From the NCBI RefSeq assembly GCF_003992135.1, contig NZ_RQVN01000004.1, forward strand, positions 1-64,000: 64,000 nt of DNA, written 5' to 3'. Numbering within the stretch: position 1 is the first letter of the stretch; each line of letters starts with the position of its first letter. Of the stretch, positions 63,265-64,000 are shown one piece after another. The notes below the pieces were generated by a model that saw nothing but the letters and a program-made list of their open reading frames with translations, had not been told where the DNA came from and ran no database searches. Position numbers and translations under genes: made by a program. This stretch comes from Veillonella sp. VA142. GTDB lineage: Bacteria > Bacillota > Negativicutes > Veillonellales > Veillonellaceae.

Positions 63265-64000
63265 TTAATCTCCTTGCCAACGTCCTTTGGTAGGGATAAT
63301 TTCTATGCGCAATTGTCCATACCGTTTATCTCTGAATACATCTGTATCCATATCGAAGGCCCGTTTAATATACTCTGGCTGCAATACTTCTTCTGGCGCA
63401 CCATCTGCAATGACACGATGCTCCCCAATGAGCAATAATCGTGTGCAGTATTTAGCAGCTAATTCTAAATCATGTACAACGGTAATGATGGTTTTTCCTT
63501 GCTTGCACAAATGTTGAAAGAATCGGAACATGTCATCACTATGACCTTTATCGAGGGATGAGGTAGGCTCATCTAAGAGCATAATATCTGTCTCTTGAGC
63601 CAGGGATTTAGCTAACAAAATGCGCTGTTTTTCGCCCCCGCTGACCTGTTCTAACCGATGATCTTTTAAATGCGATACTCCTGTATACGCCATCACTTCT
63701 TGCACAATTCGGCGATCTTCGTCGCTTTCACTATCCCACCAAGATTGATACGCATAACGACCAGTCATGACGATTTCTTCAGCGCTGAAAGCGTAAGGAA
63801 TCTCCACTTGTTGTTGCATATAACTCATCGTTTTAGCAATAAAAGTATCCGATTGTTTCGCCAAATCTTGTCCATTTCCATAAATATGCCCCTCATAGGG
63901 TAATAGCTGGCGAATCGCTTTTAGCAATGTGGTTTTACCATTCCCATTCGCCCCAATGATACCAATACATTCGCCTTTGTAAAAGTCTTTGGTTACGTCT
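63265..64000 (-). CDS. ABC transporter ATP-binding protein, metal/tetrapyrrole uptake type (partial)
   Basis: The 5' end is cut by the window edge; the reading frame stays open to base 63999. The first visible residues lead into GIIGANGNGKTTLLKAI (Walker A), followed by signature VSGGEKQR and Walker B IMLLDEPTSSLD. The spacing resembles FepC/BtuD/HmuV ATPases that import siderophores, cobalamin or heme. It stops one base before the chelatase I gene, so the transporter and chelatase are probably one operon. Confidence 0.88.
   Translation of the reverse strand, partial: DVTKDFYKGECIGIIGANGNGKTTLLKAIRQLLPYEGHIYGNGQDLAKQSDTFIAKTMSYMQQQVEIPYAFSAEEIVMTGRYAYQSWWDSESDEDRRIVQEVMAYTGVSHLKDHRLEQVSGGEKQRILLAKSLAQETDIMLLDEPTSSLDKGHSDDMFRFFQHLCKQGKTIITVVHDLELAAKYCTRLLLIGEHRVIADGAPEEVLQPEYIKRAFDMDTDVFRDKRYGQLRIEIIPTKGRWQGD

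Noticed and set aside
1..64000. CRISPR arrays, tRNA/rRNA genes, insertion sequences, prophage
   Set aside because: Scanned for regular direct repeats, transposase or integrase motifs and RNA gene signatures; none were seen.

Overview
The window looks like a Veillonella-type chromosome (Negativicutes, a diderm lineage within the Firmicutes). The evidence is a low-GC genome with Firmicutes-style ribosome binding sites and regulators (WhiA, YvcK/GlmR, RapZ, PyrR-type attenuation, YitT, PxpABC) together with a complete lipopolysaccharide and outer-membrane gene set (LpxACD/I/B/K, Kdo synthesis, LptABC/FG, BamA, Skp/OmpH). The species call is inference. Almost every gene is on the minus strand; only two small genes near 31 kb are on plus. 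There are no rRNA, tRNA, CRISPR, insertion-sequence or phage genes that I can see.

Layout. 1-340: stacked hairpin terminators. 338-6915: housekeeping and envelope genes (TVP38 membrane protein, aspartokinase with a likely internal beta-subunit start, superoxide reductase, CobO, signal peptidase I, YitT, a RuvC/YqgF-fold protein, DUF3084). 7085-30560: a large outer-membrane block transcribed on minus. It begins with a small anchored protein, BamA, an unrecognised secreted protein and three Skp/OmpH-like chaperones. It continues through LpxD-LpxL-LpxC-FabZ-LpxA to a terminator and new promoter, then LpxI-LpxB-MsbA-WaaA-LpxK-KdsB-KdsA-KdsD-KdsC-LpxL-LptC-LptA-LptB-LptF/G. 30807-31894: DUF805 and SHOCT-domain proteins on plus. 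32072-40504: pyrBC-carAB-pyrKD behind a PyrR-type attenuator.

40586-44383: a 5-oxoprolinase operon (pxpA, an NRAMP-fold transporter, pxpB, pxpC) with a perfect 30-bp palindrome over its promoter. 44623-50137: a heme/iron acquisition block (AraC-type regulator, ExbB-ExbD-TonB, an HutW/ChuW-type radical SAM heme-degradation enzyme with a His/Pro-rich tail, a flavodoxin) with a Fur-like box before exbB and an attenuator-like leader before the regulator. 50290-55760: HAD hydrolase, RapZ, YvcK, WhiA and an unknown secreted protein. 56025-60145: late heme synthesis (HemE, ferrochelatase, HemY-type oxidase, ChdC). 60343-64000: ChlD-like and ChlI-like chelatase subunits and a partial metal/tetrapyrrole ABC ATPase cut by the window edge.

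Together the right-hand 20 kb links tetrapyrrole acquisition, breakdown, synthesis and metal chelation, while the left half builds the outer membrane across which TonB-dependent uptake would run. The strongest leads are the His-rich HutW tail, the atypical NRAMP protein inside the oxoprolinase operon, the unknown gene between bamA and the skp genes, the leader attenuator of the AraC-type gene, the structured 316-base intergenic region, and a possible ATT start codon for yvcK.
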